NCBI GenBank assembly: GCA_032162705.1
Contig: JAVRON010000092.1
Span: 1-64,000, forward strand
DNA: 64,000 nt
Source of the DNA: QHXN01 sp032162705
GTDB taxonomy: Bacteria; Acidobacteriota; Blastocatellia; Pyrinomonadales; Pyrinomonadaceae
Direction: 5' to 3'
Each line of letters begins with the position of its first letter. The first letter of the stretch is position 1. The notes under the pieces are model-generated. The model searched no databases, was not told the DNA's origin, and was given only the letters and a program-made list of their open reading frames with translations. Shown here piece by piece: positions 24,201 to 33,611 of this stretch. A program made the translations under genes and the position numbers.

Positions 24201-24572
24201 ATGATTGATAAAGATGGGTCGAACAACTCGCCGCTGTTTGACCGACGGCCTTGGGGTTCGTTTACCGTGCTCGACGAAGGGCAGGGCTACAAGGTCAAAC
24301 GCATCGAAGTGCTTTCGTGCAAGCGCCTCAGCTATCAGCGCCACGCACGCCGCGCGGAGCACTGGATGGTCGTTGCAGGCACGGCGCGCGTCACGCTCGA
24401 CGGCGACGACATCACGCTCGGCTGCGGCGAGACCGTAGACATCCCCATCGGCACAGCACATCGTATCGAGAACCCCGGCGCAGACCCCCTCATCTTCATC
24501 GAGATTCAGCGCGGCGACTACCTCGGCGAAGACGACATCGTGCGACTCGAAGACGACTTCAACAGATGTTAG
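24201..24572 (+). CDS. Cupin, mannose-6-phosphate isomerase type II-like
   Basis: Single-domain cupin matching the C-terminal isomerase part of bifunctional GMP/PMI enzymes. Visible marks: RPWGSFTVLDEGQGYKVKRI near residue 15, YQRHARRAEHWMVVAGTA (about 43-60, metal-binding His) and IPIGTAHRIENPG (about 84-96). It would interconvert mannose-6-phosphate and fructose-6-phosphate or act on a related sugar; stand-alone members are often unproven. I use the internal ATG at 24201 because AGGAGAAGG lies just upstream; the ATG at 24156 adds an atypical leader. The stop codon falls inside the left arm of repeat I. Confidence 0.82.
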   Translation: MIDKDGSNNSPLFDRRPWGSFTVLDEGQGYKVKRIEVLSCKRLSYQRHARRAEHWMVVAGTARVTLDGDDITLGCGETVDIPIGTAHRIENPGADPLIFIEIQRGDYLGEDDIVRLEDDFNRC

Positions 24573-24737
24573 ATGTCAGATAGCCGGATGTTAGTAAAAG
24601 CTATCAGCCTCTCAACTGGAAGCTATCTCGTAAATATCTTGTTTGCATTTGGAAGCCGCATAAACACTGACTGAAAACGATGGCAGGGGTTATTGATGGG
24701 ATCAATTCCAGCATCGAGCACCTGACATCCAGCATCT
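24564..24737. repeat. Imperfect inverted repeat I between convergent genes
   Basis: Arms 24564-24579 (agatgttagatgtcag) and 24722-24737 match at 14 of 16 positions as reverse complements. The left arm overlaps the cupin stop codon. Looser repeats of ggatgtt and atccagc surround it. It is weaker than the other repeats but has the same style. Confidence 0.5.
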
Positions 24738-24740
24738 ACT

Positions 24741-26111
24741 TTATCCTGCCAACAGGATACGCACATCGCGCACGTTCGTCCCCGTGGCCCCCGTCAGGAG
24801 CGTGTCACCGAGGCGCTCGAAAAAGCCGTAAGCGTCGCTCTCCTCAAGGAAATTCGAGGCGTCAAGTCCGAGCACGCGCCCGCGCGCGAGCGTCGTTTCA
24901 TCCGCGAGCGCGCCCGCGCCGGGACTGTTGCCGTCAATCCCGTCCGTCCCGGCACAGAGTGCCAACATGTGGCCCGGCAAGCTTTCAGTCTTGCGCTCTC
25001 TCGTGATTCTTTCAAACTCGAAAGCGCAACGCAGCGCCGTCTCCGAATTGCGCCCGCCCACACCGCTCCCACGCACAGGGCAAGAGAATTCTCCGCCCGA
25101 GATCAGACACACGCCGCTCCGCTCCGCTCCCTCGCGCCCGAAGAGTTCTGTGAGCCTTGAGACAAGCGCTGTCGCTCCCTCGCCGACGGGCTGCTCGGAG
25201 AGGTCTGGCGCTGCCTCGACCACGAAACCACGCGCGCGCGCAGCGTCCGCCGCCGCCGCGCACGCATGCCCGTTATCGAGCAAGACTTCGTAGGCTCGTA
25301 GTGCGCCAATCGGCTCGCACAACTCAGTCGGCGCGACGGACTCTTCGAGTGCGCGCAGGACTGAAGCAGGCAGCCTCGAAGCGAGGTCATAGCGCATCAG
25401 GATGTTTTTGACGGGGGGCGAGTCGGCGGGCGGCGAAAGCGTCGGGCCCGAGGCGACATCAAATGCGCGTCCAGCGCCTACGTCGGAGATGATGAGCGTG
25501 ACCTGTGCCGCGCGTGGCGCACTCGTGCTGAAGCCTCTGCCTTTCACGGCTGACAGAGCGCGCCGGACTGCGTTCACTTCCTTGATCGAAGCACCGCAGG
25601 AGACGAGGACGCTGTTTGTCTCGCGCAGGTCTTCGAGCGTCAGACGCGCGTCGCGCGGGCTTTCGATCAAAGCGGAGCCGCCGCCCGAGACGAGGAAGAC
25701 GATGAGTGCCGAAGAATCGTCCGCCGCGCGTAACAACTCGAACGCGGCTCGCGCGGCTTCGAGACTGGCCTCGTTCGGCAGCGGATGCCCGCCCTCGAAG
25801 ACGCGCCAACAGTTGGAGAGCGCAAGGGCGGACGCAGGACGGGCCGACGCGGGAGGGGCCGAGAGCACGCCGCCCGTGAGCCTGTCGCCGAGCCGCTCGT
25901 CGAGCGCGGCTGCCATCGCTGCCGCGGCCTTTCCCAGAGCGACCGAGAAAATTTTCGTCTGCTGACGTAGATCGAAGCGCGTGTGGCCGACACGCAGAAT
26001 GCTTCCTTCAAACTCGACCGCGCCGAGCACCGCACGACGCGCATCGACTGCTTCGAGCACTTCGTCGAAGATTTCGCGCGCGGCGCTCCGAAGCTCTTGA
26101 AGCTCAAGCAA
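24741..26111 (-). CDS. Glycerate 2-kinase, MOFRL type (GckA/TtuD family)
   Basis: Phosphorylates D-glycerate to 2-phosphoglycerate with ATP. The N-terminal DUF4147 domain shows LGKAAAAMAAALDERLG (about residues 59-75) and the VSGGGSALIESP loop (about 145). The C-terminal MOFRL domain shows GRNSETALRCAFEF (about 375) and CAGTDGIDGNSPGAGA (about 410). Length (456 aa) is normal. The start is a TTG with GGAG about 9 bases upstream. It follows the ComEA-like gene after 33 bp and is probably cotranscribed. Convergent with the cupin gene. Confidence 0.87.
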   Translation of the reverse strand: MLELQELRSAAREIFDEVLEAVDARRAVLGAVEFEGSILRVGHTRFDLRQQTKIFSVALGKAAAAMAAALDERLGDRLTGGVLSAPPASARPASALALSNCWRVFEGGHPLPNEASLEAARAAFELLRAADDSSALIVFLVSGGGSALIESPRDARLTLEDLRETNSVLVSCGASIKEVNAVRRALSAVKGRGFSTSAPRAAQVTLIISDVGAGRAFDVASGPTLSPPADSPPVKNILMRYDLASRLPASVLRALEESVAPTELCEPIGALRAYEVLLDNGHACAAAADAARARGFVVEAAPDLSEQPVGEGATALVSRLTELFGREGAERSGVCLISGGEFSCPVRGSGVGGRNSETALRCAFEFERITRERKTESLPGHMLALCAGTDGIDGNSPGAGALADETTLARGRVLGLDASNFLEESDAYGFFERLGDTLLTGATGTNVRDVRILLAG

Positions 26112-26144
26112 GGCGTCTCACTCCAGGGCGACCCGAAGGTTGTC

Positions 26145-26489
26145 TCACTCCGCTGTGACGTAGGGGCGCAGTTGTCGGAAGAGTCGCTCGCTGATGCCAC
26201 GCACCATCAAAAGATGCTCGGCGCGTCGGAAGCGTCCGTAGCGCTCCCTGTGCTCGACGATGCGCGCGGCGAGCGCGGGCCCGATGCCCGGCAGCTTCTC
26301 CAACTCCTCTCGCGATGCGTCGTTGATAGAGATGGGCGGCGGGCCTTCGGCGTGTGTGGAGGCGCGTGTGACTTGTGTGTCAATCGACACAACGCGGCGG
26401 GGCAATTTGACGCAAGCCGTCTGTGCGGCGATGGCAACGCAGCACATGATGATACAGCCCATTGACTTCTGAAAGAGGTTTCGTTCCAC
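26145..26489 (-). CDS. ComEA-like helix-hairpin-helix DNA-binding protein
   Basis: Small exported DNA-binding protein of the competence type. A hydrophobic N-terminus (MGCIIMCCVAIAAQ) is followed by a short linker. A tandem HhH domain is at about residues 53-110: ISINDASREELEKLPGIGPA, then AARIVEHRERYGRF and LMVRGISERLFRQLRPYV. This is the ComEA/T2SS-K type of HhH. Start either GTG 26489 or ATG 26462. comEC lies 2.1 kb away on the other strand, which supports a role in DNA uptake. A Cys after the signal (QTAC) is not a good lipobox. Confidence 0.8.
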   Translation of the reverse strand: MERNLFQKSMGCIIMCCVAIAAQTACVKLPRRVVSIDTQVTRASTHAEGPPPISINDASREELEKLPGIGPALAARIVEHRERYGRFRRAEHLLMVRGISERLFRQLRPYVTAE

Positions 26490-26593
26490 GTGCGGAAGCC
26501 GGTCTTTGCGAGGTCTCTCTGAAGTCTGCCGCGCCTTTGTGCAAAATGCTAGAAGTCTAAATTTTTCAAGAACTTGTAACGTAAAAAAGTGAG

Positions 26594-26628
26594 TTATTCA
26601 CAGGTTTTTCCACAGCTTCTGTGGAAAA
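26594..26628. promoter_or_regulatory. Cluster of DnaA-box-like nonamers with a palindrome
   Basis: Three 9-mers fit TTWTNCACA: ttattcaca (26594-26602), ttttccaca (26606-26614) and, on the other strand, tgtggaaaa (26620-26628). The last two form a perfect palindrome, ttttccacag-ctt-ctgtggaaaa. They lie in a 369-bp AT-rich gap downstream of ftsK. The window has no dnaA, dnaN or gid genes, so this may be a DnaA-binding or titration site rather than an origin. Confidence 0.4.
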
Positions 26629-26669
26629 GTTGTCGAAAGCTTATCTTCAAAAAAACCTTCCAGGTGCAG

Positions 26670-26767
26670 GGTAAAAGTTAACAAAAGATAGAGGCTCACT
26701 CGCGCTGTAGCGTTCCATGTCGGCGAGGTGAAAGTGGTAAAAGTTAACAAAAGATAGAGGCTCACTC
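26670..26767. repeat. Direct repeat, two 32-bp copies
   Basis: Identical 32-bp copies (ggtaaaagttaacaaaagat...) at 26670-26701 and 26736-26767, period 66 bp, in the gap between ftsK and the comEA-like gene. AT-rich within GC-rich surroundings, next to the DnaA-box-like cluster; iteron-like spacing but only two copies. Confidence 0.85.
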
Positions 26768-26858
26768 AGAACAGCGTGCGGGTGCGAGTGACATCATGCG
26801 GCCCACACTTCGCAGCACGCACACGCTCGCCAACGCTCTCGGTTCTGAGCAGTACAAC

Positions 26859-29591
26859 TTAAAAGTCTTCCGCGCTGCTCTCCTGTAAGTCGTCCCAGTG
26901 GGTGATGGTTTCAAAGGCGCGTTGGAGTACGGGTCGGGGCCGCGCTCCGTCGGCCTGGCCGATGAAGCCCTCGCGCTCCATCGCGTCGAGGATGGCGGCG
27001 GCGCGACCGTAGCCGATGCGCAGACGCCTTTGGAGCACGGAGGTCGAGGCGCGCTTCATCTCGCAGCAGATGCGCAGCGCCTGATCGAACAGCTCATCGC
27101 GCTCGCCGCCTGCGCCGTCGCCGCCCGCCGACTCGTCTTCGGATTGTGTGATCGTCTCGTCGTAGACGGGCACGCCGCCCTGCGCCTTGATGTGCGCGAC
27201 GATCTTGGCTACCTCGTTCTCGTCGAGGTATGCGCCGTGGACTCGAAGCAGGCGCGAAGTGCCCGGCGGGAGGAAGAGCATATCGCCGCGACCAAGGAGC
27301 TGCTCCGCTCCGTTGGCGTCGATGATCGTGCGCGAGTCAACCTTCTGCGAGACTCGGAAGGCGATGCGCGAAGGGAAGTTCGCCTTGATGAGTCCGGTGA
27401 TGACATCGACCGAGGGACGCTGTGTGGCGAGGACGAGATGTATGCCGACGGCGCGCGCCATCTGTGCGAGGCGCGTGATGGCCTCTTCCACGTCCGCGCC
27501 GCATGTCATCATCAGGTCGGCCAACTCGTCGATGATGATGACGATGTAGGGCAGAGTCTTCCAAGGACTGCCTTCCTCGTCGAAGTCGAGCACGTTGTTG
27601 CGCCGCTCGACCTCCGTGTTGTAGCCGTCGATGTTGCGCACGCCCCAGGCAGCAAGCTGCTTGTAGCGTCGTTCCATCTCCCCAACGGCCCACTTCAGGG
27701 CGCTGGCGGCCTTCTTCGGCTCGGTGATGATCGGCGTGGCGAGGTGCGGAATATCTGCGTAGAGTCCAAGCTCCAAACGCTTCGGGTCGATCATGATGAA
27801 CTTCACCTCGTCGGGTCTCGCCTTGTAGAGGATAGAGACGACGAGCGAGTTCAAGCAGACGGACTTGCCCGTCCCCGTCGCACCTGCGATCAGCAGATGC
27901 GGCATGCGCGTGAGGTCGGCGACGTAGTTGATGCCGTCGATGGTCTTGCCCAGAGCGAGCGTGAGCTTCGATGTGGACTCGCGGAACTGGCGCGACTCCA
28001 GCACTTCGCGCATGAAGATGGTTTCGCGCTCGGGGTTCGGCACTTCGATGCCGACGTGGGGTTTTCCGGGCAGACGGTCGATGCGAATCGACTCGGCTTC
28101 GAGCGCGATGCAGAGGTCATCGACGAGTCCCGTGACGCGCGAGTATTTGACGCCGGGGTCGGGCTTGAACTCGTATGTGGTGACGACGGGGCCCGGGCAG
28201 ATGTGCTTGATCTGTCCCGTGACGTTGAACTCCTTGCACTTCTCGGCCACGCGCTGCGCGATCAGCAGCAGTTCATCATCGGCCTGCTCGCGGCGCGGCG
28301 GCGCGGGGTTAAGATACTCGACCGTCGGGAATCCGTAGTTGAGCATCGACGCGACGGCTTCGACCTCTGCGCGGCGCTGCGTTGCGCGGACGGATGCTTT
28401 CTCGGTTGGGGGATTGCGCTCGAAAGGTAAATCTTCAATCTCTTCGCCGACCTCCGTCCGCACGACCGCCGCCGTACTCAACATGTCGGACACGTCGGGC
28501 GTCGCGCGCGTGGGTCTTCTGCCGGGCACAAACTCACCCGACTCTTCGGAGGCAGATGAGATCGAGACGCGCTGTGCGGATGTGCTCTGACTCTCGGCGT
28601 CTGCGGTCTCTCTCTTCCTCGTCGTTGTTACCGGCGGGGTGTTTGCGATGGACGGCGTTGCGGGCTGGACGAAGATTGATGCCAGGTCGGCTTCGGCCTG
28701 TGCGAGTTGGGCGCGAATCTCTTCCTCGCGCGAGCGGCCAGCGTCCAAAGCGTTTGTGGCCGCGTTGCGCTTGATGGCCGCGGCGGCGGCAGACGCCGAG
28801 TCGTCCTTCGCGCCGCGCTTCAAGGTGATGGCAGAAGCCGTAGCATCCGCGTTCGCTGGCATAGCGGCCTGCGCGGCGGCCGCCTGCTCTTCGGCCTCAC
28901 GCGCGGCGCGCGCTTCTCGCCTCGCCTCGGCACGTGCGAGCGCCTGCGCACGACGCGCGGCACGCCATGCCTGGAAGCGCTCTAAAGTTTTATGGAACGC
29001 CCCCGAAGGATTCGCGAGCGCGACGGCGGCGCGTTCGTACGCAGAGGCGAATGAGAAGTTCGTTGCGAGCAGCAGGCCGACCGCAGAGGCTGCGACCAGC
29101 AACACGGTCGCGCCCACCGTGTTGAGCGCGCCCTTCAAACTTTCAGCGACTAGCACGCCGACGAAACCGCCCGCGTTGAAGCTGCGGTCGAACAGAGGCT
29201 CCGCGACGTAGAGCGCGAGCAGCGAGGCGATGGCGAGCGTGAGCGTGACAAGCCCGATGATACGCGTGAGCGGCGCGTGAATCCGGCGTGTACGAAAACG
29301 CCGCCACGCGGCGGCAGTCAAAAGCAGAGGCAGGAGCACGGCGGCCAGCCCGAAAGACTGAAAGAGCGCCGCGGCGACGTTCGCGCCGAGTCGCCCCGTC
29401 CAGTTGCGAGCCGCCGACGCGCCCACGGCCACCCATGAAGGATCGTTCGGACTGTAAGAGACAAGGCAGAGCGTAATCAGCGCGCTCAACGCAAACAACG
29501 CGATGGCGATGATCTCATTGCGCCGCGTGTTGCGCGGAGCGACACCGCCGCCCGCCGCCCGCGTCCTCGCGTCAATCTGTGCAGTTGCCAT
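26859..29591 (-). CDS. ftsK: FtsK/SpoIIIE DNA translocase
   Basis: Septal ATP-driven motor that moves chromosome termini during division. Four hydrophobic segments at about residues 28-180 form the membrane anchor. An Ala/Arg-rich linker follows (about 200-400). The motor has Walker A AGATGTGKSV (about 570) and Walker B IIDELADLMM (about 660). The C-terminal gamma winged helix (about 830-900, ASTSVLQRRLRIGYGRAAAIL) would read KOPS-like polar sequences. Length (910 aa) is normal. It starts 23 bp after prfB and is probably in the same minus-strand transcript. The short gap carries a half-site of repeat H. Confidence 0.93.
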   Translation of the reverse strand: MATAQIDARTRAAGGGVAPRNTRRNEIIAIALFALSALITLCLVSYSPNDPSWVAVGASAARNWTGRLGANVAAALFQSFGLAAVLLPLLLTAAAWRRFRTRRIHAPLTRIIGLVTLTLAIASLLALYVAEPLFDRSFNAGGFVGVLVAESLKGALNTVGATVLLVAASAVGLLLATNFSFASAYERAAVALANPSGAFHKTLERFQAWRAARRAQALARAEARREARAAREAEEQAAAAQAAMPANADATASAITLKRGAKDDSASAAAAAIKRNAATNALDAGRSREEEIRAQLAQAEADLASIFVQPATPSIANTPPVTTTRKRETADAESQSTSAQRVSISSASEESGEFVPGRRPTRATPDVSDMLSTAAVVRTEVGEEIEDLPFERNPPTEKASVRATQRRAEVEAVASMLNYGFPTVEYLNPAPPRREQADDELLLIAQRVAEKCKEFNVTGQIKHICPGPVVTTYEFKPDPGVKYSRVTGLVDDLCIALEAESIRIDRLPGKPHVGIEVPNPERETIFMREVLESRQFRESTSKLTLALGKTIDGINYVADLTRMPHLLIAGATGTGKSVCLNSLVVSILYKARPDEVKFIMIDPKRLELGLYADIPHLATPIITEPKKAASALKWAVGEMERRYKQLAAWGVRNIDGYNTEVERRNNVLDFDEEGSPWKTLPYIVIIIDELADLMMTCGADVEEAITRLAQMARAVGIHLVLATQRPSVDVITGLIKANFPSRIAFRVSQKVDSRTIIDANGAEQLLGRGDMLFLPPGTSRLLRVHGAYLDENEVAKIVAHIKAQGGVPVYDETITQSEDESAGGDGAGGERDELFDQALRICCEMKRASTSVLQRRLRIGYGRAAAILDAMEREGFIGQADGARPRPVLQRAFETITHWDDLQESSAEDF

Positions 29592-29614
29592 AGCTACTCC
29601 AGACTCCAGACTTT

Positions 29615-30737
<1,123 letters not shown>

Positions 30738-30764
30738 TCAACCTCCAGAGCGCAACGCTTCTCA

Positions 30765-30802
30765 AATTAAAGTTCTACGACTGAATTAAAGCTCTACGAC
30801 CG
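30765..30802. repeat. 19-bp tandem repeat upstream of prfB
   Basis: Two adjacent copies (aattaaagttctacgactg and aattaaagctctacgaccg) at 30765-30783 and 30784-30802 differ at two positions; a degenerate third follows. They lie in the 84-bp gap between lnt and prfB. Confidence 0.8.
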
Positions 30803-30821
30803 AAACTGTAAAGTCCAACGA

Positions 30822-32510
30822 CTACAATTGTCGCCTTCTCTTCGCCGTCAAAGCGAGAGCGAAGAGGCTCAGGCAGGCACAGGCGGCGACGAAAGAGTCG
30901 CCGAACCTCGCGTAAAAAGTCTCGCCGCCGTCGGAGCGTGCGACCGGCCACGTGCGTACGGCCTCTTGAAACCTACCCGTCTCGTCAGAGACTTCGCCGC
31001 GCGGCGTGATGCGCGCGCTGACGCCCGTGTTCGTGACTCGCAGGAGCGTCCTTCCGGTCTCGACTGCGCGAAAGACCGCGTTCGAGAGATGCTGCCTGAG
31101 CACCGCGGTGTCGCCCTGATAGGCGTCGTTCGTGATCTCAATCAAAACGTCCGCGCCCTCGCGCGTGAGCCGCCGCGTAATGTACGGGTACGCCGACTCA
31201 AGACAGATGAAGACGCCCGCGCGTGGCCGATTCTTACCCTCGCCGAGCGGAATCAAGTTGTAGCGCTCGCCCGGTGTGAAGTCGCCGACGACTCCACGCA
31301 ACGAATCCGCGCCGGGCATCCAGCGCGGCAGCGGCACATACTCGCCGAACGGCATCAGGCGAATCTTATCATACTGCGCCGCCAGCAGACCCCTCTCATT
31401 TATGAGCACCGCCGCGTTATAGCCGCCCCCGCCCGCCACCGGTTCGAGCGAGTTGAAGAGGAGCGACGCGCGCCGCTCGCTGACGAATCGCACGGCCTCT
31501 TCGCGGAAGCTGCGGCTGCGGTCGAAAGAGAAGTTCATCGGTGACTCGGGCCAGACGACGACGCGCGGCGGTGGCGAAACACCAACACTGTTCACTTCGC
31601 CCGTCGCGTTACCCTGTGCAGTTGATGCAGTCGCACTTCCGACTGCACCGCTTTCGTCGAGCGCGTCGAGAGCACGCTCACTCAACTCGAAGTGCCGACG
31701 CTTGAGCGCGTCATACTCGGACTCGCTCCGGTTGAAGTCCGGGATAACGTTCGGCTGCACGGCGACGACCACTGCCGCCGTCCCGCCCAACGTCTGCGGC
31801 GCACGCGTCCGGTCGAAGGCTAGAATCAAGAGTGCGACACACACAACGACCGCAAGCGAGGCGAGCGCGCTGCGCGGGGTGCGCTTCAGCAGCACGTAAG
31901 CGAGCGCGGCGTTGAAGGCCAGAACGAGGAAGCTCACGGCATAGACGCCTCCGAAGCGCGCGGCTTGAGTGAGCGCCGGAGTGAACGCCTGCGAATAGCC
32001 GACGGCATTCCATAGCTGCCCGATCACGCCGAGCCTCGCCCACTCACATGCAGCCCAGACGGGCGGAGCGAGCAGGAGCGCCGACGCGCCCCAACGCGCG
32101 CACAGACGCGAGAGCGCGAGCGCGAACAGCGCGGGGAAGAATCCCCCCGCGAGCGCCAACGGCAGGAGCAGTATGTGAGCCCGCCACGCGGGAATCTCCG
32201 CGTAGCGAATCATAGGGAAAGTCAGCCAGTGGCATGACGTGTAGAAGAAGAGCGTTCCCATGAGCAGCCCCGACAGAAACGACTGAGGGGCGCGGGGCCT
32301 GCGTGCGATCCGGTAGAGCAGAGGAGTGAGCGCGACCCATGCCAGAGGCCACGCGCCGAAGTCCGGGAAGGCGAACAGAAGGAGGAGCGCTGAAGCGATG
32401 GCCGAAGCTGACTCGGCGAGCGTCGGCAACGCTGCACACGCGCGTGTCGAGAGGAGCTTGAGGCCAGCCCGCGCGCGTGTCGCTCCGTCGATTGAGACTG
32501 TCTCATGCAC
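30822..32510 (-). CDS. lnt: Apolipoprotein N-acyltransferase
   Basis: Inner-membrane enzyme that adds the third acyl chain to lipoproteins. Six to eight N-terminal membrane segments include FAFPDFGAWPLAWVALTPLL. The nitrilase-fold domain has the triad: Glu in VVWPESPMNF (about residue 325), Lys in YDKIRLMPFGEYVPL (about 380) and Cys in FICLESAYPYI (about 430). EITNDAYQGDTAVLRQHL follows, close to the usual NDAWFG region. GTG start; no clear ribosome site. Length (562 aa) is slightly above average. First of a probable lnt-prfB-ftsK unit. The upstream adaptor lipoprotein could be a substrate. Confidence 0.92.
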   Translation of the reverse strand: MHETVSIDGATRARAGLKLLSTRACAALPTLAESASAIASALLLLFAFPDFGAWPLAWVALTPLLYRIARRPRAPQSFLSGLLMGTLFFYTSCHWLTFPMIRYAEIPAWRAHILLLPLALAGGFFPALFALALSRLCARWGASALLLAPPVWAACEWARLGVIGQLWNAVGYSQAFTPALTQAARFGGVYAVSFLVLAFNAALAYVLLKRTPRSALASLAVVVCVALLILAFDRTRAPQTLGGTAAVVVAVQPNVIPDFNRSESEYDALKRRHFELSERALDALDESGAVGSATASTAQGNATGEVNSVGVSPPPRVVVWPESPMNFSFDRSRSFREEAVRFVSERRASLLFNSLEPVAGGGGYNAAVLINERGLLAAQYDKIRLMPFGEYVPLPRWMPGADSLRGVVGDFTPGERYNLIPLGEGKNRPRAGVFICLESAYPYITRRLTREGADVLIEITNDAYQGDTAVLRQHLSNAVFRAVETGRTLLRVTNTGVSARITPRGEVSDETGRFQEAVRTWPVARSDGGETFYARFGDSFVAACACLSLFALALTAKRRRQL

Positions 32511-32617
32511 GGAGGGGAGTTTAGCAGAGCCTCTGTCGGCACGTCATCGCGGTCTGGACTATACGTCGTGGTCTGAACTCTGTGAGGCCAGTTGACTCAT
32601 GCGAAAAAAATTCTGAC

Positions 32618-32716
32618 CGTGTAAAGTGCTGCGGCAAATCGTTGGCTCCCGGAGGCTACAACGACGGAAAACGTCACCCCTTCAGTGACAAATTTTGTCT
32701 GGCTGACACTTACACG
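32618..32716. repeat. 99-bp element bounded by imperfect inverted repeats, multi-hairpin
   Basis: Ends cgtgtaaagtg (32618-32628) and cacttacacg (32707-32716) pair with one bulged base. Inside are tcgttg/caacga (32639-32644 and 32659-32664) and gtcac/gtgac (32673-32677 and 32685-32689). It could be a small non-autonomous transposable element or a structured leader 108 bp upstream of lnt. No target duplication is obvious. Confidence 0.5.
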
Positions 32717-32835
32717 TAGAGCCTCTGTGCCCGCGGAGGGACAGCCGAGAAGCTTTGAGTAGACAGGCTTGTCGCCGCCGGTTGACAGGCGAGAACGTGC
32801 GGAAAAGGTGTTGGAATCAAGGCGTGAGAAGAAAG

Positions 32836-32888
32836 ACCCCCAAAAGCGAGAGAACCCGGCTTTGGGAGCCAGGTTCCTGTTGGGGGGT
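32836..32888. ncRNA. Candidate structured RNA hairpin
   Basis: accccc (32836-32841) pairs with ggggggt (32882-32888), enclosing a second stem: gaacc-c-ggct with agcc-a-ggttc around loop ttggg. Flanking gccgcc (about 32774) and ggcggc (about 32910) may extend it to a roughly 150-nt rod, vaguely like 6S RNA. No conserved sequence motif identifies a family. Confidence 0.25.
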
Positions 32889-33129
32889 AGATGGTAGGGA
32901 TGCTCGGCGGGCGGCTGGCGTAGCGGCAGGCCACGCTCAGAGAAGTGATGGCGGCGGGGTCACGGTTTAACTTCCTCCGTGCTTGCCGACTCTCTTAAAA
33001 GCACTTCGCGTGCCATGGCCGCAGCGTTTCCAGGAAACGGGAGCGAGCGTTTCAGGAAGGGCGATGTGCGCGCCTCGCCCTTTGACGCATGTGCGCTTCA
33101 CCTCTTCAGCCGGGAAGGTTCAAGCACGT

Positions 33130-33435
33130 TCAGACATGAAGGTCAGCAGGGACGAGCGGCTCGACCTCCAAAGCACAACCACGCGCGCCGACCACGCGAA
33201 CACTTGCACGCACGCCCTCGACGCACGACTCACCACGCACACGCGCACGCCAGAGTTCGCCGTCGATGAGTACGAAGCCTTCCGGGTTTAAAGGTCGCTC
33301 GACCGAGGCGATGCGACCGACGAGTCTCAAAGACAGCCTTGAAGATTTCTTCCGGCGCGAAAGATGGACGATGTGTGCGAGCAGCGCGAGCGCGGGCATT
33401 GAGAGGGCGAGCAGTGAAAGTGCGAGAGCGCGCAT
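33130..33435 (-). CDS. Small NfeD-like membrane protein
   Basis: A single hydrophobic N-terminal segment (ALALSLLALSMPALALLAHIV) precedes a short basic stretch. Then comes an OB-fold-like module resembling the C-terminal domain of NfeD: GRIASVERPLNPEGFVLIDG, ELWRARV and VRVVGARGCALEVEPL. Such proteins partner membrane-bound stomatins, none of which is present here. I use Met at 33435 because upstream codons encode only a tandem-repeat peptide (IESTSFQ units); no strong ribosome site is seen. About 101 aa. Downstream of the TPR gene on the same strand. Confidence 0.6.
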   Translation of the reverse strand: MRALALSLLALSMPALALLAHIVHLSRRKKSSRLSLRLVGRIASVERPLNPEGFVLIDGELWRARVRGESCVEGVRASVRVVGARGCALEVEPLVPADLHV

Positions 33436-33454
33436 CGTTGGCTTGGTTTGAAAA

Positions 33455-33496
33455 GAAGTTGATTCGATTTGAAAGGAAGTTGATTCGATTTGAAGG
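33455..33496. repeat. 21-bp tandem repeat
   Basis: Two adjacent copies of gaagttgattcgatttgaaag (33455-33475 and 33476-33496), with one mismatch, directly upstream of the NfeD-like start on the minus strand. Confidence 0.85.
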
Positions 33497-33611
33497 GAAG
33501 GCAACGTCGCCGCATGCGCGGACGGACGAAAGAGAGCTTGCGGGCGAAGGAGAGCGTGGGAGTGCCGGACTAAAGTCGTGTCATCCGACGCTCCCACGCG
33601 CAGCCTACGTG

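Larger units (their letters stand above)
32511..33129. other. 620-bp gene-free stretch upstream of lnt
   Basis: No gene-like frame with a ribosome site or family resemblance. It holds the inverted-repeat element at 32618-32716 and a hairpin-rich segment around 32767-32930. Small open frames near 32980-33290 overlap the end of the NfeD-like gene on the other strand and are probably spurious. Confidence 0.5.

Noticed and set aside
26490..26858. Chromosomal replication origin
   Set aside because: Only three imperfect DnaA boxes, and no dnaA, dnaN, gyrB or gid neighbours; reported only as a DnaA-site candidate.
26898..28430. Long open frame antisense to ftsK (510 codons)
   Set aside because: High-GC codon bias leaves antisense frames open; no ribosome site, and composition is typical of shadows (Arg/Asp/Val-rich, no family resemblance).
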